From contig OZ038389.1 in NCBI GenBank assembly GCA_964036045.1, positions 35,544,912-35,608,911 of the forward strand: DNA of 64,000 nucleotides. The letters are read 5' to 3'. This stretch comes from Eutreptiella sp. 'Long Island Sound 2002' (taxonomy: Eukaryota; Euglenozoa; Euglenophyceae; Eutreptiales; Eutreptiaceae). Shown piece after piece: positions 11,724 through 23,260 of the stretch. Under the pieces are notes generated by a model. That model was not told the DNA's origin. It saw nothing but the letters and a program-made list of their open reading frames with translations, and did not search any database. The first letter of the stretch is position 1. Each line of letters begins with the position of its first letter. A program made the translations under genes and the position numbers.

Positions 11724-11876
11724 TGGCGATCATCCCGAACGTTCAGGACGATCGGACCAACACATGGCACCGTGGTGTGAGAGACGCCTCATTGAACACC
11801 CATTTGCAGTCATTTGATAGCCCAATCCCTATCAGAAGAACGCCCCTCATTGGAGATGCCTACATGACAACTGTCC
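11690..11876. repeat. Two partial copies of a dispersed repeat at the PH gene 5' end
   Basis: CCTTGGAGATGCCCACATGACAC (in parts, near 11698-11722) and CATTGGAGATGCCTACATGACA (in parts, near 11850-11871) match the repeat at 3602-3745. The intervening sequence also matches: GAGAGACGCCTCATTGAACA, then CCCATTTGCAGTCATTTGA. Confidence 0.65.
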
Positions 11877-12100
11877 TGAAGACAAGCTGTGAACAGCCAT
11901 TTTTGAACACCAAATTGGCCATAGAATGGGCTAGACGGCTTGAAATCACACGCAACTTGGTTTAGATGATGCACATTGTGCTCTATGATCATTTTGAGCT
12001 ACTTGTATGCCGATTTTGAGCCCCGGTGTCCCGGCAAAAAATTTTTACCCGTCTGCTTGCTGTTGTTGTTGCTACTTCCTTGCTGCTTGCTGCGAAAATA

Positions 12101-15100
12101 CATCGCTTGGACCCTAAAATGGGTTGTGACACCTCCACCGGGAAATACCCTGGTCGGTAATCAAGACTTGCGACTAGGACTGGGGGTCCTTTTGGTTCTC
12201 CTTCATGTGGTTGAACAACGGCTCATTTCACCTCCAAATGGCTGGCACCACGGCGTGAGAGATGCCTCATTGCACACCCATTTGCAATCATTTGACAACC
12301 CAATCCTTGTGGAACAAGATCGGCCCGTGTTGGACACACCTACATGACACATTCGTGGTTGTCCGAAATCTAAGGACGATTGCTATGAAATTCTATTGCC
12401 TTCGGCAAGGCACCTCGAAGAGAGGCGGACAATCAGCCAATCAGTCAGTCAAGCAGGCAAGCAGCCAGTCAGGCAGTCAGTCGGGCAAGCAGGCAGGGAG
12501 ACAGACAGGCAGAAACACACAGTTTCGCTTTTTTTCAGTTGCGGACTACGATTACAAATGCTAGGGAACCCCTGGCATGCAGGGACACTCAGTGGTCGAG
12601 TGGTCGAACACCTGGCCAATAGTTCGCCTAGCGCCGGTTTGATTCCCGACTGGCGGTTCGGCGATCGCCGGCTCACCGAATCAATCGATCTCGAGCGCTT
12701 GTTACACTAGACCCTGGTTCAAATCCTTCTAACCACAAACTTTTGACCCCCCACTTCCCACCCCATCCCACCCCCCAAAAAAAATAGTGTCCAGTTTCAG
12801 GGGGGTAGACAAAATCAAAAAAATCCATTGGGGGATTGTTTAGCCGGGCAAAATAATGATTTCACAAGGGTTTGGACATCCAATATCATGCCTTGGGGTA
12901 TACACGGATACGCGGCTACACGGATGACCCCCCCAAAGGGTGGGTGTATGGTGTCCGCGCCTGCGCTTGATCTAACAACCTCTCTTCGAGGTGTTTTTTT
13001 TGGGGGGGGGGGGGGGCTGACTCAAAATGCTCACGAGTACTCAAGATAGTTCTGGGGAATTGGGCGACTCAAGTATATGATACACTGGATCTCTGCTAGA
13101 CAGGGCATAGGGCGCAGACCCGTAGCTCATATACAAGGATAGAGGAGGTGCTCTAGTGCGGTAGGCAACCGCCACGCCTTAATAGCGCCACCGCCTGTGC
13201 ATGCTAGACTGACATGTAGAACGTGCAGTCCTTCCAGTTGAAAGTGCGCTTATGCAAGGATCCCAAGGCTACAACTTGCTCGTAGGCCAAGTTGGTGCAC
13301 TGCGTGCGCACTGCGTGCAGTGCCGACACAATGAAACCTAGTCACGGAGGAAGGGAGGAAACCCCCATGCATTTTTGCAGGCGTCACAAGGGTCTTCATA
13401 TACTTGGTGATTGGTGGCCGTGGCCATCTGCTGTTGCATGAGTGTGTTGGAAGATGGTGGCAGCCTTCTAGGGACATTGCTTCCTAGAGATAGCAAGGCA
13501 ATGACCATGAAGGTTGGAATCCGCTTTGGAGTGTGTAACAACCCACTTGCCGATTTGTTGCATTGCGAATGTACACAACATCCGGTTATTCCATAATCCA
13601 GCATCCACCTATAACAAACAACATGCAACAAAACCGGGTAAAAATGGGCTAAAATGGCTGAAAATGGGTGAACATGGGTGGCAATTCAAATGTGCCACAT
13701 CCTCCATGCACAAGAAGCGTAAAAAATTCTATTATGGAACAAACAACAAGTGAAAAAAGGCCCAAAAACTAGGGTTCAAGTTGTTGCCAACATCCAAAAG
13801 TTTGCACTGTGTGCGCACTACGTGCACGGCATTCCCGTAAGTGCCTTCGATGAAGCCGCAGTTCCGCCGCACCCTGTCTGCCAACTTCACAGTGTCGGCA
13901 CCCGCCTCTCAGCACCCCCTATCCCAATTCAAACTCAAGTTTACTTCATAGACTTTAGACAGGGCACCATGGGCTTAGATGCGGTGGTCTCTTGAAGCAA
14001 CTTGCCCCAGTGTTTCCTGCTTAGATGCGGACCCCCCATGTTGAGAGTGCGGAGGTGCATGGAGCATTATGGGGGGCCCGGTTTGGTTTCCACATCGTGT
14101 GCCAACACAATCAGGCGAGACGCAAGGGGATATGTGTGCGCTTCTAGGGGGTTGTCAAGTGGGCAGGGGGGGCAGGGTCGGGGTGGCACATCATTGGAGA
14201 GTTGTATCAATCGAGATGCACGGTCCCACTCTGACGCCGGGAAAGAGCACGCCGCTATTTTTGGAAGGCCTTCTGCAGTTGCGTCCTCCGGCGGTGGTGG
14301 GCTGTAGCAGCCCTAGAGGAGTAGGACAATCTGCCAACTTACCAGCATGTATCAAATTTCCCAGCGGGATGCAGGGAGGGTGTTGCGCATCCGTCGCCGC
14401 CGCTTCTCACGGTGGGATCGATGGGGTGGAGCCTATACACCACAAACTTTAAATCCTACACGGATGTAGCCGCTTGTATACCCCACGTTGGTGGGGCGTT
14501 TGGGGGGGGGGGGGGGGGAGGGTCACCTTCCATTGGAGCTTGTCTGATGTGAGTCCTTGTTGGGGGGGGGGGGGTCATGTTTCATCGTGAGGGGGGATGG
14601 GTGGGGTCAGTGGGGTTGTGGTGGGGTAATGGTGGTCAATAAACGTCTGATGTCTGATGTCTGATGTCTAATGGCCTACTTGGTCACTATACAAAGGGCT
14701 GCTGCTCGTACCACACTTGGGCCTTGACTCAAGGGTACAAAGATGTCGCCAGCTACGCCCACTACGCCCCCCAGTGGCCAAACCCTAAATCGGGTGACCG
14801 AGGGTGCAGCTGCTGCTTCGGACATCAACTCCATCAGCGACACAAAAGAGCACAATGCAAGTGTTCTGTACGTCCTGTGTTTCCATTGTGCCTTATGTCC
14901 AAAACCATACCAATGCATGGGACAGGACATGCCAGGAATTCCAAGCCGAAGCAAGCAGAGCGCTGCAATGAGCACTGACTGCAATGCAATGCGGATCGGA
15001 CCCTTTGCGCCGGGCCCTTCAGGAGACTGACAGGCAAAACATAGGAAAGGATACATCATCCCACCTGTTTCCATTCCCCCGTGCAACTCATTGTGGACCA

Positions 15101-15545
15101 ACGGTTTGCGTTGCACAGTAGCTGACAGTTTGCAGGTCATCAAATATTGAAGCACAAACTTGCAGTTGTCTGAGGCTCCCGAGATTGGGGTATGGCTGCG
15201 CAACATGGGGCAGCTCACTGTAAAGGACAGGCTAGGCCTTTGTCTCTGCGAGTTTCGTCCTGCAGCGACGCCTGGTCTGTCCAAGGGACAGCAAAGGCCA
15301 GGAAAGGTTGCCCGGGCCGATGCAGCATGCAACGCATGTGTCGCAGGGTTGGTTTTCAGGAGGGGAGGTGCAGGATGGGCACTGCATGGCTGCTGCCATC
15401 ATAGTCTGGGTGGTTGCGCGTTCTCCGCTTCCACCAAAACTTTCAGTGGAAAGCCTCAACGCACAGCAGCATCCCGACGCATCACTGTGATGTAGCGCAG
15501 TGCGGTGCTGTACATTGATCGGCTTTTGCATAGATAATGAAAATC
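12101..15545. repeat. Segmental duplication, copy 2
   Basis: Direct-orientation copy of 3461-7396, lacking the 495-base insert. The unique interval between the copies (7397-12100) carries the PH gene, so recombination between copies would delete that gene. Small differences include the 7-bp microsatellite length, poly-G lengths and a missing AAGCGCAACC-type word near 13426. Confidence 0.9.
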
Positions 15546-16958
15546 TGTGCTGGTCGACAGATGTGCACATTCAGAGAGAGAACAGTTGGTATGAGGCCTG
15601 TGGCCTTGACACCGTACGTCCCTTACCACATATGTGTGAGGAACGTCAGGGAGACTGTGATTTGGGCCGGTGCTGCCGGTCATTCCAGCAAACGACAAGA
15701 CATGGGCATACCACTGCCAATGTTCCGCTTGACTGGCACCGCACCAAACCGACGATGGAGGCGCGGCTCTGCTAACTTACTTTTGCTTACTTACTTGTTT
15801 TTCTAGGCACAGACGGTGAAATGCTGACAGTGGACCAAACTGCAGTGCAGAATAACGCAGTGAGGTCGCCTCAAGGCGTAACTATGTTTGTCTGGCCACA
15901 ACCAGAGAACTGTCACAGTCGAATCTATAAAAATAACCGTTGCACACTGCAATCTAATGACGTCTGCGCAACATATGCGACGGGGTTAGCAGAATTGCGC
16001 TGCGTGAAACAGGAAGTCCGTATTGGGGAGGCAGCCCCTTGACCTACACTACATGGAAACACGTCCACTGCTGGAGCCGGTGGCCAGGGAGTCGCTCAAC
16101 CGAGTCCCCGAACCGAATTGCGTGCACCCCATTTGCAAGCGGAGGTGTGCCCCGTAGAAGCCTCTTGCCGGAGAGCCAGCGGCTGGACACCTGCAACACC
16201 CGATGTGGCCCAGAGATGGCTAGTCGAGTCGCAACACGTCTGAGGACCTGCGTGATGCTGTGCAATTCCGGGACTGCACAATGGAAGGCCGATAGGACCG
16301 CCCTGGGCTTGCCCGGCGGCAGTCCCTATGGAAGCACGGTGCTGCCACACGTGCCACTAAAAGAGGTCTACGGCGAAGAAGGTCCCACCGAAGTACTGTA
16401 CAGGACGTGGCATGATCACCACCGGGGGGGAGGGGGGGATGGAGGGTGCGCGCACCATTGGCCTGACATGAGCTTACAACAGGCCACAGGCGTCGGGACA
16501 ACACGTGGATGTGATAGACTTGATGCCTTGCAAGCCAAGATGACAGTCGGTTGGTCGAGTAGAAAGTCGCGTAACTCGGTGACATGTCTTGAGAGAGAGA
16601 GAGAGAGAGAGCGTGTCCCCTCGGTTATGTCCTGCTGGTGAGCGCAGCTGCTCAAACACAGGGCCAGTCCATGCAACAAGAGAGGCCCTGCATAGCAGGT
16701 GACCCAAGGTGAGCGTGCAGACAAACGGTCAAGGAAACAGATGTAAGGCAGACAGGCACACCCCCTCCAACTCCAACGCAGGGCATACCACCAGCCCCAC
16801 CCAAAAAGACGTATCTGGAGACACCAACACGGGCCCCTCACAGAACGCCCTGTTGGGCAGCTTTGGGGTGGCATTTGGCGGGCATCTGCGCCCGTACAAT
16901 GTAGCGCACTTTCTCCTCTCAAGCAGCCTACCAACGGCGGACACAGGGGCTGTGCAGC
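15546..16958. other. 1.4 kb without a recognisable gene
   Basis: Several short frames are open but none has recognisable protein features. It contains the GA tract at 16591-16611 and a G-rich tract near 16422-16443. Confidence 0.45.
16591..16611. repeat. (GA)n microsatellite
   Basis: 21 bases of perfect GA dinucleotide repeat. Confidence 0.95.
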
Positions 16959-17528
16959 TTACCGAGTCGTGCCCATTAACAGCCCATCGATGTCCTTCGC
17001 AATCGACTCTGGCGTGCTTATCGATGAGTACCGGGCCAGCACCTTCCCCTCCTGGTCCACAAGAAACTTAGTGAAGTTCCACTTGATGCCCTTTGTGTAC
17101 ATGATCCCGGTCTGCTCCTTCTTCATGTACTCCCACAGGGGGCTGCTGTTGCTGCCATTGACCTCAATCTTGTCCATGATCGGGAAAGTGACGGAAAATT
17201 TGTTCTTGGCGAACTGGCACACCTCATCATTAGTTCCTGGCTCCTGGCCCCCAAACTGATTGCATGGGAACGCCATTACTGAGAATGGCCGATCCTTGTA
17301 CTTGTCTTGCAGGGCCTGCAAACCAGTGTACTGGGGTGTGAAGCCACACTTGGAAGCCACGTTCACCATCAACAGCACTTGGCCCTTGTAGTCCGATATC
17401 TTCACGTCCTGGCCACTGGCGTCCTTGACAACAAAATCATGTGCACTCGTCATTGCTAAGCAGGTTGGCCGAAAGTGTCTGGCGTTTGAGCAAAGTGGGG
17501 CTTGCACCTTGCGGACCAATGTCAACAT
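16959..17528 (-). CDS. Glutathione peroxidase-like (Cys-type), probably organelle-targeted
   Basis: Reduces hydroperoxides using thiols (glutathione or thioredoxin). The intronless frame ends in TAA at 16959. The ATG at 17528 gives 189 residues, of which the first 25 are Arg/Lys-rich with no acidic residue, like a mitochondrial or plastid presequence. The ATG at 17453 would give a 164-residue cytosolic form, the usual family core length. In core numbering the catalytic set is present: Cys36 (NVASKCGFTPQY), Gln70 (FPCNQFGGQEPG), Trp125 and Asn126 (KWNFTKF). Position 36 is an ordinary Cys codon, so this is not a selenoprotein. The second (resolving) Cys of plant and yeast thioredoxin-dependent enzymes would sit near residues 82-83, where this protein has Ala82-Lys83; the nearest Cys is Cys79, one helical turn earlier. 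The frame continues upstream of 17528 from a GTG only. Confidence 0.93.
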   Translation of the reverse strand: MLTLVRKVQAPLCSNARHFRPTCLAMTSAHDFVVKDASGQDVKISDYKGQVLLMVNVASKCGFTPQYTGLQALQDKYKDRPFSVMAFPCNQFGGQEPGTNDEVCQFAKNKFSVTFPIMDKIEVNGSNSSPLWEYMKKEQTGIMYTKGIKWNFTKFLVDQEGKVLARYSSISTPESIAKDIDGLLMGTTR

Positions 17529-19331
17529 GCACGAACGAAAATGGACACTAAGAAAGTGACCAGAAATTGACGGAACCAACACTCAGTGTTGCTTGGACAA
17601 TGGGGTTGCTTATGCGTCACACTGTGCATGGTACATGCGGTATACTATTGTGAATACCCAGGGGCAAAATATGCTGCCGGGGCCCCTAATCAGCTTCCTT
17701 GCCACAAAATGTGAACATCATGCATCTCAAAACCCATGCATCGGACAGCACACACTTGGACCAATTGAAAAATGCACTGCCAAAATGTAAAGATTGACGG
17801 AAGCGCCAGGTGTTGCTTGGACATACGTGTTGCTTGGCAGTAAAGTGACGATGGTCATTACCCTCCGAAACCACTCTGGCATCTGCAGTGGTAAATGCAT
17901 TGCTATATTTGTGCGGCCTCTCCCTATGGTTAGGCCTGGTCAGTCTTCCCGGTTTCGTTTTGGAGCGTACATTCTGAGAGCACGGCAAACAAAGACTCAT
18001 ATACTGCGGTTGGGTAGTGGTTGATGCGACGTCACCCCTGAATGACCGTCTTTGTGCTCGGATGCCTTTAGCTGACAGCACGTTGAAAGGCGTAACAAAC
18101 AAGACAATGGCGACTAGCCCTAACCAGCATTGTTGTGTGCCTTGCTGCCCCTGGCAATGCACCGACCCATGTGTGCTGTACGCCGCTGGAATTTTTTTTC
18201 GCCTTGCTGAGGCATACCATAGTTGGCGGCGGCCGCCTTTCAGCACAGATCACACGGAGGGCAGCCCTTGCGGACTGCGGTCTTTACTTGTCCTGGGGCT
18301 GGCGCTTCTCCAACCAAAGCGTTTGACAAAACTCCATTTCAGAGCACACAATCCAGTTTCAGTGTGTTTTACCGGGTTTTGTTTTGGGTTTGTGAGTTTT
18401 TGGGTGACGGAATTGAGAGTCATTGCCGACCACTATTTGCCATTCGGGCAGCCCCATCCCCCATCCATTGCATCGGAACGTTGTATACGAGGGGGCTCTC
18501 ATATTCCTACTTCATCCACTGCTTTGGCACTTTAGTATTGCCTGCAGTGCCAGTGTTCTGATCACAGGGAAGTGTTGTCTAGAGCCCTCTGAATATTGAA
18601 TTGTTGAGGGCCCAAACGTGTGTGGTGATCTGTAACATTCTTGCATTCATATATGGAAAATTAGTGGGATTGGTGCATGTGGGGGTGGTCTAGATGACTG
18701 CCTGCTGACCCTATCTTGAGTGATGTCCTGCAAGGCTAAGTTGCTGCCAGACCTTTTGACTGCGTCCTCTTACCTTCACAAGGATCTTTGTTCTAAGCTG
18801 CCACATACCGAGGGGCAGTCGGCCTCATCGTAGCACATCTGGTATAAAAGAGGCAGTCGTCCTGTTCCAAAAGTGTTGTTCTTCCTGGGCCCCAAGGAGG
18901 CCTCTCTATCCTTCAGCCCTTCTGCTGCTGCGAGGTGTTGTTCTTGTTCGTGTCGGGAGTGTCCTGGCCAATGCGCCACCCCTCTTCTATCCCCTGGTTG
19001 GTATTGGGTGGCCTTAGGGGTCCAGCAAGCACCACGCGGCGGAGCCGCGACACACATTGTTCACATTGTCTAGCAAGGCACCAGCAAGTGCCACACCATA
19101 TTCTGTCCATATTCTGCCGGGCAATGGGTCAATTTCAGGCCCACCCCCTGTACCCTAAGCCTCTTCCGTCGGGTGTCACTGACATCCGTGCTGAAGCCGT
19201 CACTGTCACTGTCCCTCAACCACCCCCGCAGCCGTGGTTCACTGACATCTGTGCTGTACTGTACCCCACTGTCGGAGCTGCAGCAGTCCGAACTGCATAA
19301 AATGGCCCCAGTGGGGAGCGGAAACATGGCA

Positions 19332-19445
19332 ATGCCACGGTCCATAACGGTAGTACGTGCTGGTCTGTCCGGGGCATTTAATAAAACTGTCCCTCAGATT
19401 CCCAGTAGTGGTACATGCAACCATCAGGGTATGCCTTATCGGCCA
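19332..19445. repeat. Dispersed repeat, related to 7433-7545
   Basis: Shared words in the same order are GCCACGGTCC, GGTCTGTC, CCCAGTAG/CCCGAGTAG and CAACCATCAGGGTATGCCTT. Divergence is considerable. Confidence 0.6.
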
Positions 19446-20334
19446 CGCGTCCCAAAGAGACGCTATGGGCTGAATCTGCCCGAGGTCCTGCAAAGAGGGA
19501 ACCTTTTTGTAGCCGCGACACACATTGTGCAAACTGTCCAGCAAGGCTCATTCATCTGTCCTCATTCTGCTGATACCCTCGCCCTCACCCTGCGTGCATT
19601 GCTGACATCTGTGCTAACCCCCGCCCCCTCCCCCCGGGTCCAATGCACTGCAGCCTGCCTGCCAGCTGCAACTGTCATCTGTGCCCGAGCACATGCTGGA
19701 CCCGCCCCCCGAGGATTGCTCACTGTGCGCGACTAGCATGCCAGAGTCGACATCAGATCCTGACCGTTCTTCCGCTGACAACATTTCCTCCAATCCTAAA
19801 GCGTCCCACTGTTGTAGTCGTCGCCTCTTCAACGTAGTAGACATGCGGTGTCGTAGATCGCATGCATTAGTGGGGTTTTGCAGATTAAAAACCAGGGCCT
19901 TGGACCTTCAAACTGTATGTTTGCCTTTGCTACGAAACGGAAGGGACAAAAAACACTTGGCTGGCCACCCACCCCCCCTCCCCGTTGCGAGAGCCACACT
20001 AAAGTTCCAACATTTGACGGAAGCAACATGTACTGTTGCTCTGACAAGGGCGTAGCTGGCACACGCCGTGGGATTCTTTTCTTTTGTGGTTTGCAGCTGC
20101 ACGTACCCCACCTTGAACCCTGTCCCTGCCGGTTTCGAGGGGCACTGCGACACTGCGACACGGCGACATTGTCTGTACGTGAGATGAATCAGGGGCGCAG
20201 ATGAAGCACCTCTTTGTGTTTGGTTGTATATTCTGCAGCGTCTTTTTTGATGGACACAAAGATGATTAGGACCAGGAATGCACACAAAGGGGGGTTGGAA
20301 GTGAAAATAAGCCATTTGACTTTTTTCGGGTACA

Positions 20335-20422
20335 CTTGCGCTGACACCAAAAAAAAAAGACGTTTGCACTGACACTCAAAAAAAAAAGACATTCACGCTG
20401 ACACTCAAAAAAAAATTTTGTA
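20335..20422. repeat. Three tandem units of CTGACACTC/CTGACACC plus poly-A
   Basis: GCTGACACC, CTGACACTC and CTGACACTC are each followed by a run of nine or ten A, then (in the first two) AGAC. Unit length is about 33 bases. The same octamer, inverted, forms the arms of the adjoining hairpin. Confidence 0.7.
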
Positions 20423-20478
20423 TACTTTTTTATCCGAGTGTCATGCGAGTGACTCGTGTGACACTCGGAAAAAAAGTA
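20423..20478. repeat. Long near-perfect hairpin
   Basis: Inverted repeat centred on 20451. The inner 17-bp arms run CCGAGTGTCATGCGAGT on the left, pairing with ACTCGTGTGACACTCGG on the right, with two G-T wobbles if transcribed. An outer T-run/A-run arm extends to TACTTTTTT and AAAAAAAGTA. A long poly-T tract (20499-20514) follows. Confidence 0.75.
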
Positions 20479-21504
20479 TCTTTTTTTCATCTTTTTCATC
20501 TTTTTTTTTTTTTTTGCACTCGCGTGACACTTCACTCAGGGGGGGGGCAACCCCGACCCAGTCTTAGCGAAGCCCCGAGTTCCCCACTGTTGATCGCGCC
20601 TCTCGCTGTCACCAACAGGGGGGGCACCGGTCCATTGCGTCCGTGAGACGGTCTGTGCCAGCACTGATCCACAAAGCCGCCCTACTTTCAAGATCCCAGT
20701 CGTACTTTTCTCCGCGGTGGACCCTATCGTCAGCATAGGGGCCGGATGCGTGGTTCCAGTGCTGTGGGGCGGCGCCCATCACACGGATGCCGTTTGCAAT
20801 TTCGTCATGTCCTACGAACCCACCGGTCACAGTCTGAGAGGCAGCCGGAGCCGGCACTGATCCACAGAAATGATTGGCCATCACCGCTTGTTGGTGACCA
20901 CATATCTGTGCGTCTGATGTTCCGCGCAGCACGCGGTCGCCCTCCTGTTCCACATGCACAACCCCCAATGGGGTCCGATGCACAACGCACGCAGCACGTT
21001 GCCAGACATAAATCAATGGACTGTCGTCGACGTTGCCGGTGCGGGTGTGGGAATACCAATATCGGTCCATGTGCACCGTCTGGCAATCCCATAGCAGCGT
21101 CCTGCGTGCCCGGACCCTCCCTGTGTACGAGCGTCCCGGCAACGGGGGACGGATGTGCCTGGGAGGGGGGGGGGGTGGGGGGGTGCATAAGCATACGCAA
21201 TGTCTGGCAGCTGCGAAGGTGAGTTCTCAGAAGGGGTATGTTACATGTTGGCGCGAGGCCAGAGTCATGTAGTACCTTCAAGACAGGCCTACCCGTCACA
21301 AAGAGAGGGGACAGGAGGTCGTCTTCTTCCGATACTACAGAGCAATCTGCCCGGCATCAGCCACACCTTCAAGATGAAGGCAAAAATCAGGGAGAAGCAT
21401 AACCAGAGACGACCAAACCTCAGCAACCGAAAACTGCGCTCCTATAACTTCAAGGTGGAGGCAAGAACCAGGGGAAACAGAAATGATGAGCGCAAAGAGA
21501 CAAG

Positions 21505-22085
21505 CAACGTGCCTGGGGGGTGCATGAGCATTGCCAGCCTCAAAGAACAGACAGTACGCAACAACCTGCTTGGGACCTGGTAGAACTGTTGGCACAGCGG
21601 CCAGCATAATCGACCACCAGAGGGGGGGGCTGCAGGGCGAAAGGAGGGATCAGGGAATGGGACGTCGCATTGGCCTTGAGTCACGTCAGAGGCTCCAAGG
21701 CCTGGTCGGCAGCACCCCGGCGGACCGGGTGGCCGCACGCGACAGCCTGTTCGCGCCGCGCCCGGTGACGGAGACGCTGTGAGCGCCATGAAATCGGGTG
21801 AAGCGCATCGTGTTTGTGGAACGGGGTCGTGTGTCCAGACTTTTTGGGTGGGAGTGGGGGAGAAGCAGTTCTGCGTGCCTTACAATGTCCCACAAGAAGG
21901 CACGCCACATGCACATGGGGGGCGGTTGCGGCGGGGTGGCGCCTATTTTGGCACATTGGCCAGACACTGCATTGTACTGTACCCTCAACGTGCCTGGGGA
22001 GTGCATGAGCATTGCAAGCCTCAAAGAACAGACATTACACAAAACCTGCTTGGGTCCTGCGCTGGTAGAACTGTTGGCACAGTGG
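21505..22085. repeat. Pair of direct repeats of about 100 bases, 481 bases apart
   Basis: CAACGTGCCTGGGG at 21505 and 21986 starts two similar stretches (TGCATGAGCATTGC, then CCTCAAAGAACAGACA, then TAGAACTGTTGGCACAG) ending near 21600 and 22085. Confidence 0.75.
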
Positions 22086-22269
22086 TCATCACAGTCGGCC
22101 ACGTGTCCTTTTCGCCATCACCATTGCACACATGCACCAATGTACCAACATACGCCTTCAAACCTCTTGCAAATCACCAAAATAACATGTTTGATCATTC
22201 GTATGACGTAAACTGACCTGTTTAGTATCGGCTACGAACTCAAATTTACACGCCCCCATGAAACTGTCA

Positions 22270-22460
22270 ACAAGTAGTTCTGACCCCAACCCGTATTTTT
22301 TCGCTCCCTTCGCCCCTGCAAACTGCGGTTGTTGGGCTTTCCATGCCAAAAAATGTGTTTAGGCCTTGGCCCTGCACATGGGCTTTGATGGGTTTCCCAT
22401 GCAACAACCCGTCTTTTTTGGTGCCCTGGCCCTTGCAGCTTGGGTTTGATGGGCTTTTGA
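22270..22460. repeat. Degenerate tandem of about 60 bases, three units
   Basis: Each unit has a T- or A-rich start, then CCCTGCA or CCTTGCA, then GGGTTTGATGGGCTTT or a close variant, ending in CCATGC. No coding sense is evident. Confidence 0.4.
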
Positions 22461-23029
22461 GTGTGATGTATCTGAGAATGGTGATTGGACAAAAATTTTG
22501 AAGATGATAATTGAGTTGAGCCCCCTCACCGGATGAAGGGGGAATGCTTTCACTGCGCGCGCAGTGCGTGCCACTTTTCGACTTTTAGACTTCCCCCCGA
22601 AGAGCCCCCAAGCACGCCCCTTCCAAACGCCCTTAAAGTTGGGCGACCCCAACTACCCTAGCCTTGGGGGTGCAAAGTGGCCGTGGGGTGTAAACATTGC
22701 AATCTGACATGGAAATTTTTCAATGGTTTTATTTCACTGAAAAAGGTTGCATCCAAATTGATGGGTTTTACTCCACTGAAAATTGTGGAATTCTTTGTAC
22801 CTGAACATTACGTACTGACACAATATCACACAATCATGTCCGACATCTAACATCAACATTGCAGGTAAGATGTGTAACATGCCACATACTCTTCATTTTT
22901 TCTGTTTCCCTGTTTCAAGAGCAGTGAAAGCACCTGCAGAATATGTGTCAATGTGCCTACATAACCCCTGCTTTCTCAGGGTCCCCATGGTGGGGAGAAA
23001 TCAACCTAGGTAAGGAGTGGCTATGGTGG

Positions 23030-23260
23030 AAATGAGCACAAAATGTGTGAAAAGGGGTGGAAATGGGTGAAACTGGGTGAAAATGCCACATCCCCGATGG
23101 GGAAGAAGCATCAAAACCTGCCGTCACACAACAGTGATGCCCAGAGTATCACAAAGTATGGGTTTCTAGTACGGCCAGACACCCAAATGGTTGCACTGCG
23201 CGCGTACTGCACGCGCACTGCGCTTAAGACCCCCCTGAAGGAATGTATGTTGGGGCGAAG
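23030..23260. repeat. Diverged third copy of part of the segmental duplication
   Basis: GAAATGGGTGAAACTGGG, then CCACATCC, then GAAGAAGC, then TTTGCACTG/TTGCACTGCGCGCG follow the same order as 4980-5200 and 13620-13850, with heavy divergence. Confidence 0.5.
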
